Below are positions 1 to 9,131 of a stretch of 64,000 nt of DNA, one piece after another. Under the pieces are notes generated by a model, which was given only the letters and a program-made list of their open reading frames with translations, was not told where the DNA came from and did no database searches. Made by a program: the position numbers and the translations under genes. Origin of the DNA: Amycolatopsis sp. FDAARGOS 1241 (GTDB taxonomy: Bacteria > Actinomycetota > Actinomycetes > Mycobacteriales > Pseudonocardiaceae); NCBI RefSeq assembly GCF_016889705.1, contig NZ_CP069526.1, positions 4,836,001 through 4,900,000 on the forward strand. Direction: 5' to 3'. How positions within the stretch are numbered: the stretch's first letter is position 1; the number at the start of each line of letters is the position of its first letter.

Positions 1-432
1 CCGACGTGCTTCCTCGAAGGCCACCCCGACGTCGTGCGCTTGTTCCCGGACTACCGGGAAATGGAACAGCAGTACTACCGGGACACCGGCATCTGGCCGA
101 TCATGCACCTGATCGCGATGCGCCGGCAGGTCCTCGACGAGCACCCGTGGGCGGCGCGCAATCTCTACAACGCCTTCCTGGAGTCGAAACAGCGCAGCGT
201 CGAACGACTCCTCGACCCCGCCGTTTCGCGCTACCCGCTCCCCTGGCTCGCCACGTACGGCCGCGAGATGCGCGACGTCTTCGCCGGTGACCCGTTCCCG
301 TTCGGCATCGAACCGAATCGCGCCACGTGGGAACAGCTGCTCACCTATGCAGCCCAGCAGGGTATCGCGCACCGGCTCGCCACCCCCGACGAAATCTTCC
401 CCGACGGGATCATGACGGAGGTCGTGGTCTGA
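1..432 (+). CDS. 4,5-dihydroxyphthalate decarboxylase-family protein, C-terminal part (cut by window edge)
   Basis: The reading frame is open from the first base, so the gene starts left of the window; about 143 C-terminal residues are visible. They align by eye with the ends of two full-length relatives in this window (20085-21071 and 24078-25013). Shared blocks are the IWPIMH segment, the HPWAARNL helix and the PFGIEPNR segment near the end. The family has a type II periplasmic-binding-protein fold but includes cytosolic enzymes such as 4,5-dihydroxyphthalate decarboxylase (phthalate to protocatechuate route). The substrate of this copy cannot be read from the sequence. It is followed by a 350-bp gap with an operator and then by an ABC importer in the same direction. 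Confidence 0.8.
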   Translation, partial: PTCFLEGHPDVVRLFPDYREMEQQYYRDTGIWPIMHLIAMRRQVLDEHPWAARNLYNAFLESKQRSVERLLDPAVSRYPLPWLATYGREMRDVFAGDPFPFGIEPNRATWEQLLTYAAQQGIAHRLATPDEIFPDGIMTEVVV

Positions 433-782
433 ACCCCACCGAACTAATCGGCCATTCGGCCCTGGGTTTTCCGCCGGGCTTTGACAGAATGGCTGCCACT
501 TCGCCGCAGGCCGAGCCCGCCGGCACCCGCCGCGCCCCGGCCGCGCCACCCTGCGCGCGCGGTCCGAAGTGGATCTGCGGGACGAGGATTTCGATCCGGA
601 ACAGCATCGGTTCCAACGGTTGACAAATGGTCATACCATAGGGCCATACTGCTCGAACCGAACGGCCCGCCGCCTCAGGCACCGGGCCCTTCGGCACCCG
701 AAGCCCTGCGACAGTTCCGCACTCACATCGAGGTGAGCCCGCCTTGTTCCGGTAGGCGGTCCCCTCACCGAAGGGAACCGCA
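433..782. other. Intergenic region carrying the promoter of the ABC importer operon
   Basis: No convincing gene is present. The only clear signals are the TGG-N5-CCA operator at 628-638 and AT-richer sequence around it (620-650), which suggests the promoter of the 783-9110 operon lies here, with a leader of about 130 bp. A GAAGGGAACC ribosome site precedes the ATG at 783. Confidence 0.5.
628..638. promoter_or_regulatory. GntR/FadR-type operator, site A
   Basis: TGGTCATACCA, a TGG-N5-CCA palindrome. It matches the sites before 13000, 17773, 17952, 18778, 24078/23972, 29509 and 29931. It lies 145 bp before the substrate-binding-protein gene. FadR-subfamily GntR regulators classically bind TGGTnnnACCA, so the regulator encoded at 17952-18686 is the likely ligand-responsive repressor; that link is inferred. 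Confidence 0.65.
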
Positions 783-1874
783 ATGCACAAGAGGCGAAGC
801 ATCCGGCGAACCGTTTCGGCCGTCCTCGCCGGCGGCCTGGCGCTGACGATGGCCGCCGCGTGCGGCTCCGACGCCGCCGGCTCCTCCGGCCAGGCCCAGA
901 CCGCCGCCGACAAACTCACTCCCCAGCAGCTCGCCGCGGAAGCGGCGAAGGAAGGCCAGGTGGTCTGGTACACCACGTTCGCCGACGCCGACGTCGCGCC
1001 GATCATCGCGTCGTTCAACAAGGTCTACCCGAAGATCAAGGTCAACGCCCTCCGGCTGAGCGCCGACAAGATCCCGCCCCGCGTGATCACCGAACAGCGC
1101 GGCGGGAAGTACAACGCCGACGTGGTCTCGGGTGACTCCCCGCAGATCGCCCAGCTCCTGCAGGCGGGTGCGCTGCAGCCTTACCACCCGGTCGACGCCG
1201 CGCCGCTGCCCGCCGGGCTCAGCCTGCCCGACGGCTACCAGGGTGTCGTGTACGCCGTCACCACCGTGCTCTCCTGGAACCCCCAGGTCCTCAAGCAGAA
1301 GGGCCTGACCGCGCCGAAGTCCTGGGAGGACCTCACCAAACCCCAGTGGCACGGCCAGTTCTCGATCGACCCCGGCGCGGTCAACTGGTACGACAGCCTG
1401 ATCGCCGCGATGGGCCACGACAAGGCGCTGGCGCTGCTGAAGGGGCTCGGCAACAATGCGCCGGTGTTCGTCGAGAGCCACACCCAGTCATTGACGAACG
1501 TGCAAGCCGGCGAGCCGCTCGCCGCCGCGACCGCGTACGGCTACAAGGCGTCCAGCCTGAAGAAGAAGACACCGAACACCCTGGACTTCGTCAACGGCAC
1601 CCCGCTGCCGGCGTCGCTGAACCTCATCGACGTCGTGAAGAACTCGCCGCACCCCAACGCCGCCCGCCTCTTCGACGACTGGATGGTCTCCAAGGCCGGG
1701 CAGCAGGAGATCGTCGACGTCACCAACCACACGTCGGTCCGCCCGGACGTCACCAACGACTCGAAGGTGTGGGACGAAACGAAGTGGCCGGCCGCGTGGG
1801 GCCACCCGAACCTCTCGCAGGCGGACTACAACAACGAGCTCGCGGAAATGAAGTCGGCCCTGAAAGCACCGTGA
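783..1874 (+). CDS. ABC transporter substrate-binding lipoprotein (iron/thiamine-type, family 1)
   Basis: This is a 363-residue exported lipoprotein. It has a basic N-terminus, a hydrophobic stretch and a lipobox ending at Cys 27 (MAAAC). The mature part begins with VVWYTTF, the typical start of AfuA/FbpA-like extracellular binding proteins, followed by ADVVSGDSPQ and the SWEDLTKPQW hinge block. Family members bind ferric iron, thiamine, polyamines or small organic acids, so the ligand is open. It begins an operon with a fused permease, an ATPase, an M29-like protein and a NorQ/NorD-like pair, and operator site A lies upstream. A ferric-iron role would fit the metal-chaperone genes downstream but is only an inference. 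Confidence 0.88.
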   Translation: MHKRRSIRRTVSAVLAGGLALTMAAACGSDAAGSSGQAQTAADKLTPQQLAAEAAKEGQVVWYTTFADADVAPIIASFNKVYPKIKVNALRLSADKIPPRVITEQRGGKYNADVVSGDSPQIAQLLQAGALQPYHPVDAAPLPAGLSLPDGYQGVVYAVTTVLSWNPQVLKQKGLTAPKSWEDLTKPQWHGQFSIDPGAVNWYDSLIAAMGHDKALALLKGLGNNAPVFVESHTQSLTNVQAGEPLAAATAYGYKASSLKKKTPNTLDFVNGTPLPASLNLIDVVKNSPHPNAARLFDDWMVSKAGQQEIVDVTNHTSVRPDVTNDSKVWDETKWPAAWGHPNLSQADYNNELAEMKSALKAP

Positions 1875-1917
1875 CTCGCAAAGGCCGCGGCGGACGCCCC
1901 CGGCGAAAGGACCAACG

Positions 1918-3699
1918 ATGACCCTGCTGGACACCCGACCCGGCGACCCGGCACCCACCGAGACCGGCCGGACCGCGGCGACCCCGCGCCCCCGGTCTTG
2001 GCGGTCCCTGCTGCAGCCGCGCTACCTCACGCTCGCCATCGCGGCGATCGCGGTGGCCTACCTCGCGCTGGTGCCGGTCGGCACGATGATCTACGCCAGC
2101 CTGCAGACCTCGTTCCTCGGCACCGGCGGTTCGGTGTGGACGCTGCAGAACTATGTCGCCACCTTCACCTCCGACGGCTTCGGCACCCTGGTGCTGAATT
2201 CGTTCCTCTACGCCGGGGTCACCGCGATCGTGTGCACGGTGATCGGCTTCGGACTGGCGTGGCTGGTGAGCCGGACCAACACGCCGTGCAAGGCCTTCGC
2301 GCAGCTGGCTGCGCTCGTGCCGCTCATCGTGCCGGGCATCCTCAACACGGTGGCCTGGGCTCTGCTGCTCTCGCCCGAACGCGGGCCGCTCAACGGCGTC
2401 CTGCGGTCACTGGGGCTGCCGATCTTCAACATCTATTCGATCCCCGGCATGGTGTTCGTGCAGTCCATCCACGTCGCACCGGTCGCGTTCCTCATGGGCA
2501 CGGCGGCGTTCAGCTCGATGGACTCCTCGCTGGAAGAGGCCGCGCTCGCGTCCGGCGCCTCCCCCGTGCGCACGTTCCGGGTGATCACGCTGAGGATGGC
2601 GCGGCCGGCGATCCTGTCCGCCGCGCTGCTGATGTTCATCCAGACGATCTCGACGTTCGAGGTGCCGCAGCTGATCGGCGTGCCGGGCCACACCTACGTG
2701 TTCGTCAGCCGGATCTACAGCGCGTTGCAGGCGTTCCCGGCCGACTACGGCACGGTCGGCGTGATCGGGGTGTTCGTGCTGTTCATCGCCTCGATCGGGC
2801 TGGTCCTGTCGCAACGGCTGAGCCGGCGCTCCGCGACGCAGACGATCACCGGCAAGGGATTCCGTTCGACGGTGCAGGACCTGGGCAAGTGGCGCTGGGC
2901 TGGGCTGGGCGTGTTCATCCTCTTCTTCCTCGTCGCCGTCGTGCTGCCGCTGGCGATGCTGATCTGGTCGTCGCTGCTGCCCGGTTACGAACCACCGTCG
3001 CTGAAAGCGCTGGAAGACCTGAACTTCGGCAACTACGCCCAGATCTTCCGGCAGCCGGCCCTGATCGACTCGGTGCGCAACAGCGTCGTCACCGCGGTGA
3101 GCTCGGCGCTGATCGTCACGGCGCTCAGCGCCGTGGTCGCCTACATCACCGTGAAGACGAAGGTGTTCGGCCGGGGGCTGCTCGACGGCCTCGCGACCGT
3201 GCCGATCGCCGTGCCCAGCATCGTGATGGGCGTCGGCATCCTCTACTGGTACCTCGCCGCGCCGCTACCGGTGCACCTGTACGGCACGCTGACGATCCTC
3301 GTCGTCGCGTTCGTGACGATCAGCCTGCCGTATGCGATGCGGTACCTCGTGCCGGGCATGTCGCAGATCAAGGACGAACTCGAAGAGGCGGCGACCGCGA
3401 GTGGCGCGTCCTGGAACCAGACCTTCCGGCGGGTGTTCGTCCCGCTGCTCATGCCCTCGCTGCTGGCGGCGTTCCTGTACACGATGATCGTCGCGTTCCG
3501 CGAGATCTCGGCGGCGATCTTCCTGTATTCCTCGGGCTCCGAGGTCGTCTCGGTGAGCATCTACGACCTCTACTCCAACGGCTCGTACCCGGTGGTCGCC
3601 GCGCTCGGCGTGGTGATGGTGCTGTTCCTGACGATCCTCGTCGCCGGTGTCCGGCTGCTCGGGCGCCGGTTCGGGATCCAGGGCGCGAATCAGAGCTGA
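1918..3699 (+). CDS. ABC transporter permease, fused two-domain type
   Basis: The 593-residue inner-membrane protein has two copies of the binding-protein-dependent permease domain in one chain, as in FbpB, ThiP and AfuB. The first copy spans roughly residues 55-300 and the second 340-585. Each has an EAA coupling loop: LEEAALASGASPVRTF near 204-220 and LEEAATASGASWNQTF near 487-502, which dock on the ATPase. It starts with ATG 43 bp after the binding-protein gene and is followed 42 bp later by the ATPase gene, so the three form one importer. The fused permease is the hallmark of the iron/thiamine-type importers and supports that subfamily rather than sugar or peptide uptake. Confidence 0.92.
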   Translation: MTLLDTRPGDPAPTETGRTAATPRPRSWRSLLQPRYLTLAIAAIAVAYLALVPVGTMIYASLQTSFLGTGGSVWTLQNYVATFTSDGFGTLVLNSFLYAGVTAIVCTVIGFGLAWLVSRTNTPCKAFAQLAALVPLIVPGILNTVAWALLLSPERGPLNGVLRSLGLPIFNIYSIPGMVFVQSIHVAPVAFLMGTAAFSSMDSSLEEAALASGASPVRTFRVITLRMARPAILSAALLMFIQTISTFEVPQLIGVPGHTYVFVSRIYSALQAFPADYGTVGVIGVFVLFIASIGLVLSQRLSRRSATQTITGKGFRSTVQDLGKWRWAGLGVFILFFLVAVVLPLAMLIWSSLLPGYEPPSLKALEDLNFGNYAQIFRQPALIDSVRNSVVTAVSSALIVTALSAVVAYITVKTKVFGRGLLDGLATVPIAVPSIVMGVGILYWYLAAPLPVHLYGTLTILVVAFVTISLPYAMRYLVPGMSQIKDELEEAATASGASWNQTFRRVFVPLLMPSLLAAFLYTMIVAFREISAAIFLYSSGSEVVSVSIYDLYSNGSYPVVAALGVVMVLFLTILVAGVRLLGRRFGIQGANQS

Positions 3700-3741
3700 G
3701 CAGATCCGACAACAACCCCCGCAGGAGAGTGGGATCCGAAG

Positions 3742-4833
3742 ATGATCAGGCTGACCGGACTGACGAAACGATTCCCGGGCCGGACCGTGGTGGCCAACGC
3801 GGTCGACGGGATCGACCTGGAGATCGCCGAGGGCAAGCTGGTGACCCTCCTCGGCCCCAGCGGCTGCGGAAAGACCACCACGCTGCGGCTGATCGCCGGG
3901 CTGGAACGCGCCGACGCCGGCGCGATCGAACTCGACGGCAAGGTCGTTTCCGACCCGCGCAACGGGGTGTTCGCCGGCGCGCACCGCCGGCCGATCGGGA
4001 TCGTGTTCCAGTCGTACGCGATCTGGCCGCACATGTCCGTCGTGCAGAACGTGATGTTCCCGCTGCGCGTCGGCAAACCACGAGCCCGGACCGCCCAAGC
4101 GCGGCAGAAGGCGCTGGACGCGCTCGAGCTCGTGGGCCTCGCCGACCTGGCCGAACGCCCGGCCCCGGCCTTGTCCGGCGGCCAGCAGCAGCGCGTCGCG
4201 CTGGCCCGCGCCCTCGTGCGCGAGCCGAAGGTGCTGCTGCTCGACGAGCCGCTGAGCAACCTCGATGCGGGCCTGCGCGACCGGATGCGCGACGAAATCC
4301 GCGCCGTGCAGCAGCGGCTCGGCATCACCACCGTGTTCGTGACGCACGATCAGGACGAAGCCCTCGCGGTGTCCGACGACGTGGTGGTGATGAACAGCGG
4401 ATCGATCGTCGAACGGGGCAGGCCGCAGGAGATCTACGCGCGGCCCCAGCAGGAGTTCACCGCGCGCTTCCTCGGGGTGTCCAACACGCTCACCGGTGTC
4501 GTCACCGAAGTACAGGAGACCGGTGTGTGCGTACAGGTCGGGCCGGGCAGGCTGACCTGCCGCGCCAATCCCGAGTTGAGCGCCGGCGACACGGTCAGCG
4601 TGTTCATGCGGCCGGAGAGCTTCGGCTTCTCCCGCAAGCAGCACGACGCCGAAGCCTGGAAGGGCACCGTGGAGTTCAGCATCTACCACGGTGACTGCTG
4701 GGACTACTACGTGCGCCTCGGTGACGACGTGCTGAAGGTCCGCGTCTACCGGGAGAAGGCCGGTCTCGCCCACGGCGATCCGATCTTCCTGCAGCCCGAG
4801 CCCGAGGACGCGATCGTCCTGCCCGCGCATTGA
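3742..4833 (+). CDS. ABC transporter ATP-binding protein (FbpC/PotA-like)
   Basis: This 363-residue ATPase powers the importer encoded by the two genes before it. Walker A is GPSGCGKTT near residue 38, the signature is LSGGQQQR near 145, Walker B is VLLLDEP near 164 and the switch histidine sits in FVTHDQDEA near 197. The C-terminal third (about 245-363) is a TOBE-type regulatory domain, as in FbpC, PotA and CysA. The Q-loop reads VFQSYAIWPHMSV, where the IWPHM variant is common in iron- and polyamine-type ATPases. It belongs to the operon 783-9110, and the next gene starts 22 bp after the stop. Confidence 0.93.
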   Translation: MIRLTGLTKRFPGRTVVANAVDGIDLEIAEGKLVTLLGPSGCGKTTTLRLIAGLERADAGAIELDGKVVSDPRNGVFAGAHRRPIGIVFQSYAIWPHMSVVQNVMFPLRVGKPRARTAQARQKALDALELVGLADLAERPAPALSGGQQQRVALARALVREPKVLLLDEPLSNLDAGLRDRMRDEIRAVQQRLGITTVFVTHDQDEALAVSDDVVVMNSGSIVERGRPQEIYARPQQEFTARFLGVSNTLTGVVTEVQETGVCVQVGPGRLTCRANPELSAGDTVSVFMRPESFGFSRKQHDAEAWKGTVEFSIYHGDCWDYYVRLGDDVLKVRVYREKAGLAHGDPIFLQPEPEDAIVLPAH

Positions 4834-4855
4834 CCCGAGAGGAGCCTGGCCGCCG

Positions 4856-6325
4856 ATGAGCGCCCCGTATCCCCTGTCCGATCAAGCCCCCGGCGTCCCC
4901 GCACCGCTGCCCGGATTCGACTACCCGGCTCCGCGGTTCCCGGGGTACCTCCTGCAGGAGCGCACCGACGACCTCGAGGAGCTGATGCCGCTCGCGCGGG
5001 CGCACGTGCGGCGCCGCTACGGCCGGTCCGCGCTCGGCGACGTCCGGCCCGGCGACGAGCTGCTGCTTGTCACGTTCCCGCACCAGCACGAGCTGGTGTT
5101 CCGGGCGATCCGCCAGGCCCTGCTGGAGATCGGCGTCGAGCGGGTCGACCGGATCGACGTCACGGACCTCGGCATGGAGGTGAAGGAGTACAGCGCGGCC
5201 GAGGGCTGGCGGGAGATCACCGACCGGCTGCCGCCGATGATCGAGGAGGGCATCGAGTTCAACGTCGCCGCCGCGGCGCTGAAGCGCTTCCTCGACGACC
5301 GGCCCGGTTACACCGGCGTCTACGCGGGCGAAGCGGGGCGCTCGCACTGGAAACGCGCCGCCGGCAAGCGGATCCGGAACAACTGGGTGTACTCGACCTA
5401 CGAGGACTTCATCTCGCGGGCCAACGGGATTCCCGACGAGATCTGGCGAACCGTGGACCTGATGGTCGTCGACGCGTTCCGCGACGCCGCCGAGGTCCGC
5501 ATCACGAGTCCGGAAGGGACGGACCTCGGCTGGCAGGTGACACCACAGCAAGCGGAGCTGTGGCCCAAGGGCGCCTACATCTCGGGGCACATCCTCGGCT
5601 CGACGATCCAGGGCATCCGGTTCGGCCACCCGGCCGAGACGTTCCTGCGCGAAGCGAAGACTCTCATGCCCACCCTCAACGGGGTGATCGGCGGGACCAG
5701 CAACCACACCGGTTACTTCCCCCACGCATCGGTGACCATCGAGTCGGGGATGATCACGAAGATCGAGGGCGGCGGCCGCTACGGCGAGCTGTGGCGCGAG
5801 GTCGTGGAGCGCTACCGGGACACCCACTACCCCGGCTTCCCCTACCCGGGCTGGGCGTACTTCAACGACGCGTCGATCGGCACCAACCCCAAGAGCTACC
5901 GCCAGATCGAGACCCTGTGGAAGTACAACGACTCCTGGACGAACCTGCCCGAACGCGCGCAGGCCGGGGTGATCCACTTCGGCTTCGGCGCCGAGCACTG
6001 GGATCAGACGTTCCTCGCCTACGCCAAGGAGAACAAGCTGCCGACGATGCACTTCCCGCACGTGCACAACCTCTTCGCCACCTACGAGATCCGCCGTCGC
6101 AGCACCGGCGAGTGGGTGAAGCTGATCGACAAGGGGCGGATCACGGCACTGGACTCCGAGCGCGTGGTGCGCCTGGCCAGCAGCCTGGGCGGCACGCACC
6201 ACCTGGAGTACGACTGGATCCCCGCGGTGCCGGGCATCAACTACCCCGGTGACTACCACCGGGACTACGCACCCGACCCCGTGTCGTGGATCCGTCGCGA
6301 GCAGACCGGGGAGTTCGCCCGATGA
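4856..6325 (+). CDS. M29 aminopeptidase/NicX-like metalloenzyme homologue
   Basis: This 489-residue cytosolic protein has no signal peptide. It resembles the M29 family in layout: a helical N-terminal half with an EGTDLGW block near residues 220-226, then NHTGYFPHASVTIESGMI, then FNDASIGTNPKSY near 337 (M29 members carry a related GIGTNP motif). It ends with IHFGFGAEHWD and FPHVHNLFA, candidate metal ligands. M29 includes aminopeptidase T and also NicX, the Fe(II) 2,5-dihydroxypyridine dioxygenase, so both peptidase and ring-cleavage roles are possible. Length is about 120 residues above typical M29 proteins. It overlaps the next gene by 4 bp and sits between a putative iron importer and NorQ/NorD-like maturation genes. 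Function unproven. Confidence 0.55.
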   Translation: MSAPYPLSDQAPGVPAPLPGFDYPAPRFPGYLLQERTDDLEELMPLARAHVRRRYGRSALGDVRPGDELLLVTFPHQHELVFRAIRQALLEIGVERVDRIDVTDLGMEVKEYSAAEGWREITDRLPPMIEEGIEFNVAAAALKRFLDDRPGYTGVYAGEAGRSHWKRAAGKRIRNNWVYSTYEDFISRANGIPDEIWRTVDLMVVDAFRDAAEVRITSPEGTDLGWQVTPQQAELWPKGAYISGHILGSTIQGIRFGHPAETFLREAKTLMPTLNGVIGGTSNHTGYFPHASVTIESGMITKIEGGGRYGELWREVVERYRDTHYPGFPYPGWAYFNDASIGTNPKSYRQIETLWKYNDSWTNLPERAQAGVIHFGFGAEHWDQTFLAYAKENKLPTMHFPHVHNLFATYEIRRRSTGEWVKLIDKGRITALDSERVVRLASSLGGTHHLEYDWIPAVPGINYPGDYHRDYAPDPVSWIRREQTGEFAR

Positions 6326-7128
6326 CCGCACCGTTCTACCTGCCGGCCGGCGACGAGGTGGACCTGTTCCGCGCGGCGTACGACCAGCGCATCCCGGTGC
6401 TGCTCAAGGGTCCCACGGGCTGCGGCAAGACCCGGTTCGTCGAGTACATGACGTGGGAGATCGCGAAGCAGCGCACAGGGACGCCGCCGGCCGAGCCGCT
6501 GGTCACGATCACCTGTCACGACGACCTCACCGCGGCCGACCTCGTCGGGCGGTACCTGCTCTCGGCCGAGGGCACGACCTGGCTCGACGGGCCCCTGACC
6601 CGGGCCGCTCGCACCGGCGCGATCTGCTACCTCGACGAGGTGGTCGAGGCGCGCAAGGACACCACCGTCGTGCTGCACGCGCTGAGCGACCACCGGCGGA
6701 GGCTCCCGCTGGAACGGCTCGGCACCGAGGTGCTCGCACATCCGGACTTCCTCCTCGTGGTGTCGTACAACCCCGGCTACCAGGCGACGAGCAAAGACCT
6801 CAAGCCGAGCACGCGCCAGCGGTTCCTGGCCATCGAATTCGGCTACCCGGACGCCGACCTGGAGGCCGAGATCGTCGCGCACGAGTCCGGCGTGCCCGCC
6901 GACGTGGCTGCGGCGCTGGCCGCGCTCGGGGCCCGGATCCGCAACCTCGACGCGGCCGACCTCGTCGAGGGCCCGAGCACCCGGCTGCTGGTGCACGCCG
7001 GCGCACTGATCGGGCGCGGGGTGGCACCGCGGCGGGCGTGTGATCTCGCGCTGGTGCTGGCCACCAGCGACGACCGCGACGTGCAGGACGCCGTCCGCCA
7101 AGTGACGCACGCCGTCTTCGCGGCATGA
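6322..7128 (+). CDS. AAA+ ATPase, CbbQ/NirQ/NorQ family
   Basis: The 268-residue MoxR-class AAA+ ATPase has Walker A GPTGCGKT at about residues 30-37, Walker B ICYLDEVVEA near 101-110, a sensor-1 block LLVVSYNPGYQ near 144-153 and the arginine-finger region STRQRF near 163-168. CbbQ and NorQ are molecular motors that work with a VWA-domain partner to activate Rubisco or to insert the non-haem iron into nitric-oxide reductase. The ATG at 6322 overlaps the upstream stop (ATGA), which decides this start over one 36 bp further upstream. The partner gene follows with another ATGA overlap, so co-translation of all three proteins is likely. The client is probably the M29-like protein encoded just upstream. 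Confidence 0.88.
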   Translation: MTAPFYLPAGDEVDLFRAAYDQRIPVLLKGPTGCGKTRFVEYMTWEIAKQRTGTPPAEPLVTITCHDDLTAADLVGRYLLSAEGTTWLDGPLTRAARTGAICYLDEVVEARKDTTVVLHALSDHRRRLPLERLGTEVLAHPDFLLVVSYNPGYQATSKDLKPSTRQRFLAIEFGYPDADLEAEIVAHESGVPADVAAALAALGARIRNLDAADLVEGPSTRLLVHAGALIGRGVAPRRACDLALVLATSDDRDVQDAVRQVTHAVFAA

Positions 7129-9110
7129 CGGCGGCGCTGGCACAGCTGACCGGTTCGCTGTCGCTGTACTACCGAGCGTTGTGCGGGCGCGGCTGCGAAC
7201 TGGTGCCTTACGACGACGATGGCGAGTTGCGCCAGCACCCGGACACGGCGACCACCGTGCGGCTCCCGTCGCACGTCCACTCCGGACCGTCGTGGTACCG
7301 GGTGGCCGTGACGCACCGGGCGCTGCACCACGAACTCGGCACGTTCGAGCTGGCACTCGAGCGGCCGGAGCCTTTCTTCCGCCGGCTGCGCCCGGCGAGC
7401 CTGCGCGGCGGGCTGGACCGGTTCGCCGGCCTGTTCCCGAGGACGGCGCTCGCGGTCGAGGTGTTCACCGTGCTGGAGGACCTGCGCGTGGACAACGCGG
7501 CCCTGCGGCTGTTCCCCGGTCTTGCCGCGGCGTACGAGCGGGTGCGGGAACACGAGCTGGCGACGCGGCCGGACCTCGCCGCACTACCCGCCCGCTCGGC
7601 AGCGGCCGAGGCCCTGGTCCGCTTGAGCCTGGGCGCAGCCTCGGTCCGGCTGCCGCGGTCCCTGCGGCCGAACGTCGCCCGGCTGGCCGCGGTGGCCCGG
7701 GTGCTCACCGACCCGCGGTCCACTGTGGAATCGACGGCGGAAGCGGCGATCCGATGCTACGGCGTTCTCGCGCGCCTACCCAATCTCGAGCCGGCCGCGG
7801 GGCCGGGGCAAGACCTCTCGCTCGTCGACGACTCGTCCGATGTGGACTTTCCGGTCACCTTGCCGGAGGAGGAGTTCCGGCTCGAAGGTGACGAGGTGTT
7901 CGACGTCCGCTTCGTTCCCGTGCGCTACCGGGACGTGCCCGGTCCGCGCTATCTGGGCTTGCAGGCCTCCGGCATGCCGCTCGCCGAGGCGATCCTGCGG
8001 ATGACCGGCGAGGAAACGGGCGCGGCCGACGAGTTCACCGAACGCTCGCTGGCGGCCGAGAGCGGACAGGTCGACGTCACGACGCCTGCGCGGCCGCCGG
8101 ATCCGCTGCCGCACGACCACGGCCCCGACCTGGAGGATCACGACCACGCCGAATCCGGGCCGGTGCACGCGAGCGGACGGCACGAGTTCGCGTACCCGGA
8201 GTGGGATCACCGCGCCGGCCGGTACCTGGCCGACTGGTGCCTGGTCCGTGAGAAGCGGCCCCGCTCGGGGCGCAGCGCCCGCGGGCACCACGAGGCGCTC
8301 AGCCGGAACCGCGCGCTGCTGCCCGCGCTGACCGCACAGCTGGAACGGATGGCGCCGCTCGGGCGCCGCCGGCGTACGCGCTTGCGCCACGGCGACGACC
8401 TCGACCTGGACGCCTGCGTGGAGGCTATGGCCGACCTGCGGACCGGGCGGACGCCGCGGGAAGCCGTGTACAGCGCGCTGGAGCCAGTGGCCCGCGAGGT
8501 GGCCGTCGCGTTCGCACTGGACCTGAGCTCGTCGACGGCCGAACGCCTGCCCGAGCGCGCCGACGGCGTCCCCCGGATCCTCGACCTCGAGCGGGAGTCG
8601 GTCGCGCTGCTGCTGGAAGCGCTGGAGCGGGTCGGCGACAGCTACGGAATCTACGGCTTCTCCGGCACCGGCCGCGCGGACGTCGTGCTGTCGGTCGTGA
8701 AATCCCTCGACGAACGGCGCACCCCGGCGACCCTGCGCCGGCTCGCCGGGCTCGTGCCGCAGCACACCACGCGCATGGGCCCGGCCATCCGCCACCTCAC
8801 CCGCCGGCTCGCCGCGCACGACGCTCCCTCGAAGCTGCTCATGCTGCTCTCCGACGGCCGCCCGTTCGACCTCGACTACGGGCAGCAGTACGGGGAAGAC
8901 GCCGTGCTCGACTACGCGCTCGCCGACACCACCCGCGCCCTCACCGAAGCTCGCCACGCCGGTGTCCGGCCGTACCTCATCACCGTCGACCCCACCGGCG
9001 GCGACTACCTGCGCACGATGTGCGACCCGGACGAGTACCACGTCATCACCGACCCGCGCGACCTGCCGGCCGCCCTCGCGCGGCTCTACGTCACCGCGCG
9101 GCGCGCTTAG
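7125..9110 (+). CDS. VWA-domain protein, NorD/CbbO family
   Basis: The 661-residue protein has a poorly conserved, Arg- and Leu-rich N-terminal part and an acidic linker. A C-terminal von Willebrand factor A domain spans roughly residues 455-655. The metal-ion-dependent adhesion site reads DLSSS near 466-470, and a later SDGRPFDLDYG block near 578 is typical of NorD and CbbO. These proteins are obligate partners of NorQ/CbbQ ATPases and recruit the client enzyme through the VWA domain. It overlaps the ATPase gene by 4 bp and ends the operon. No nitric-oxide reductase or Rubisco gene is nearby, so the pair must act on something else, most simply the product of 4856-6325. Confidence 0.85.
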   Translation: MTAALAQLTGSLSLYYRALCGRGCELVPYDDDGELRQHPDTATTVRLPSHVHSGPSWYRVAVTHRALHHELGTFELALERPEPFFRRLRPASLRGGLDRFAGLFPRTALAVEVFTVLEDLRVDNAALRLFPGLAAAYERVREHELATRPDLAALPARSAAAEALVRLSLGAASVRLPRSLRPNVARLAAVARVLTDPRSTVESTAEAAIRCYGVLARLPNLEPAAGPGQDLSLVDDSSDVDFPVTLPEEEFRLEGDEVFDVRFVPVRYRDVPGPRYLGLQASGMPLAEAILRMTGEETGAADEFTERSLAAESGQVDVTTPARPPDPLPHDHGPDLEDHDHAESGPVHASGRHEFAYPEWDHRAGRYLADWCLVREKRPRSGRSARGHHEALSRNRALLPALTAQLERMAPLGRRRRTRLRHGDDLDLDACVEAMADLRTGRTPREAVYSALEPVAREVAVAFALDLSSSTAERLPERADGVPRILDLERESVALLLEALERVGDSYGIYGFSGTGRADVVLSVVKSLDERRTPATLRRLAGLVPQHTTRMGPAIRHLTRRLAAHDAPSKLLMLLSDGRPFDLDYGQQYGEDAVLDYALADTTRALTEARHAGVRPYLITVDPTGGDYLRTMCDPDEYHVITDPRDLPAALARLYVTARRA

Positions 9111-9131
9111 CCGACTCGACGCGGCTGCGTC

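Noticed and set aside
3265..6331. Very long antisense open frames opposite the ABC ATPase and M29-like genes
   Set aside because: They are open because of the high GC at third positions of the plus-strand genes, have His/Arg/Val-rich low-complexity translation and no family motifs.
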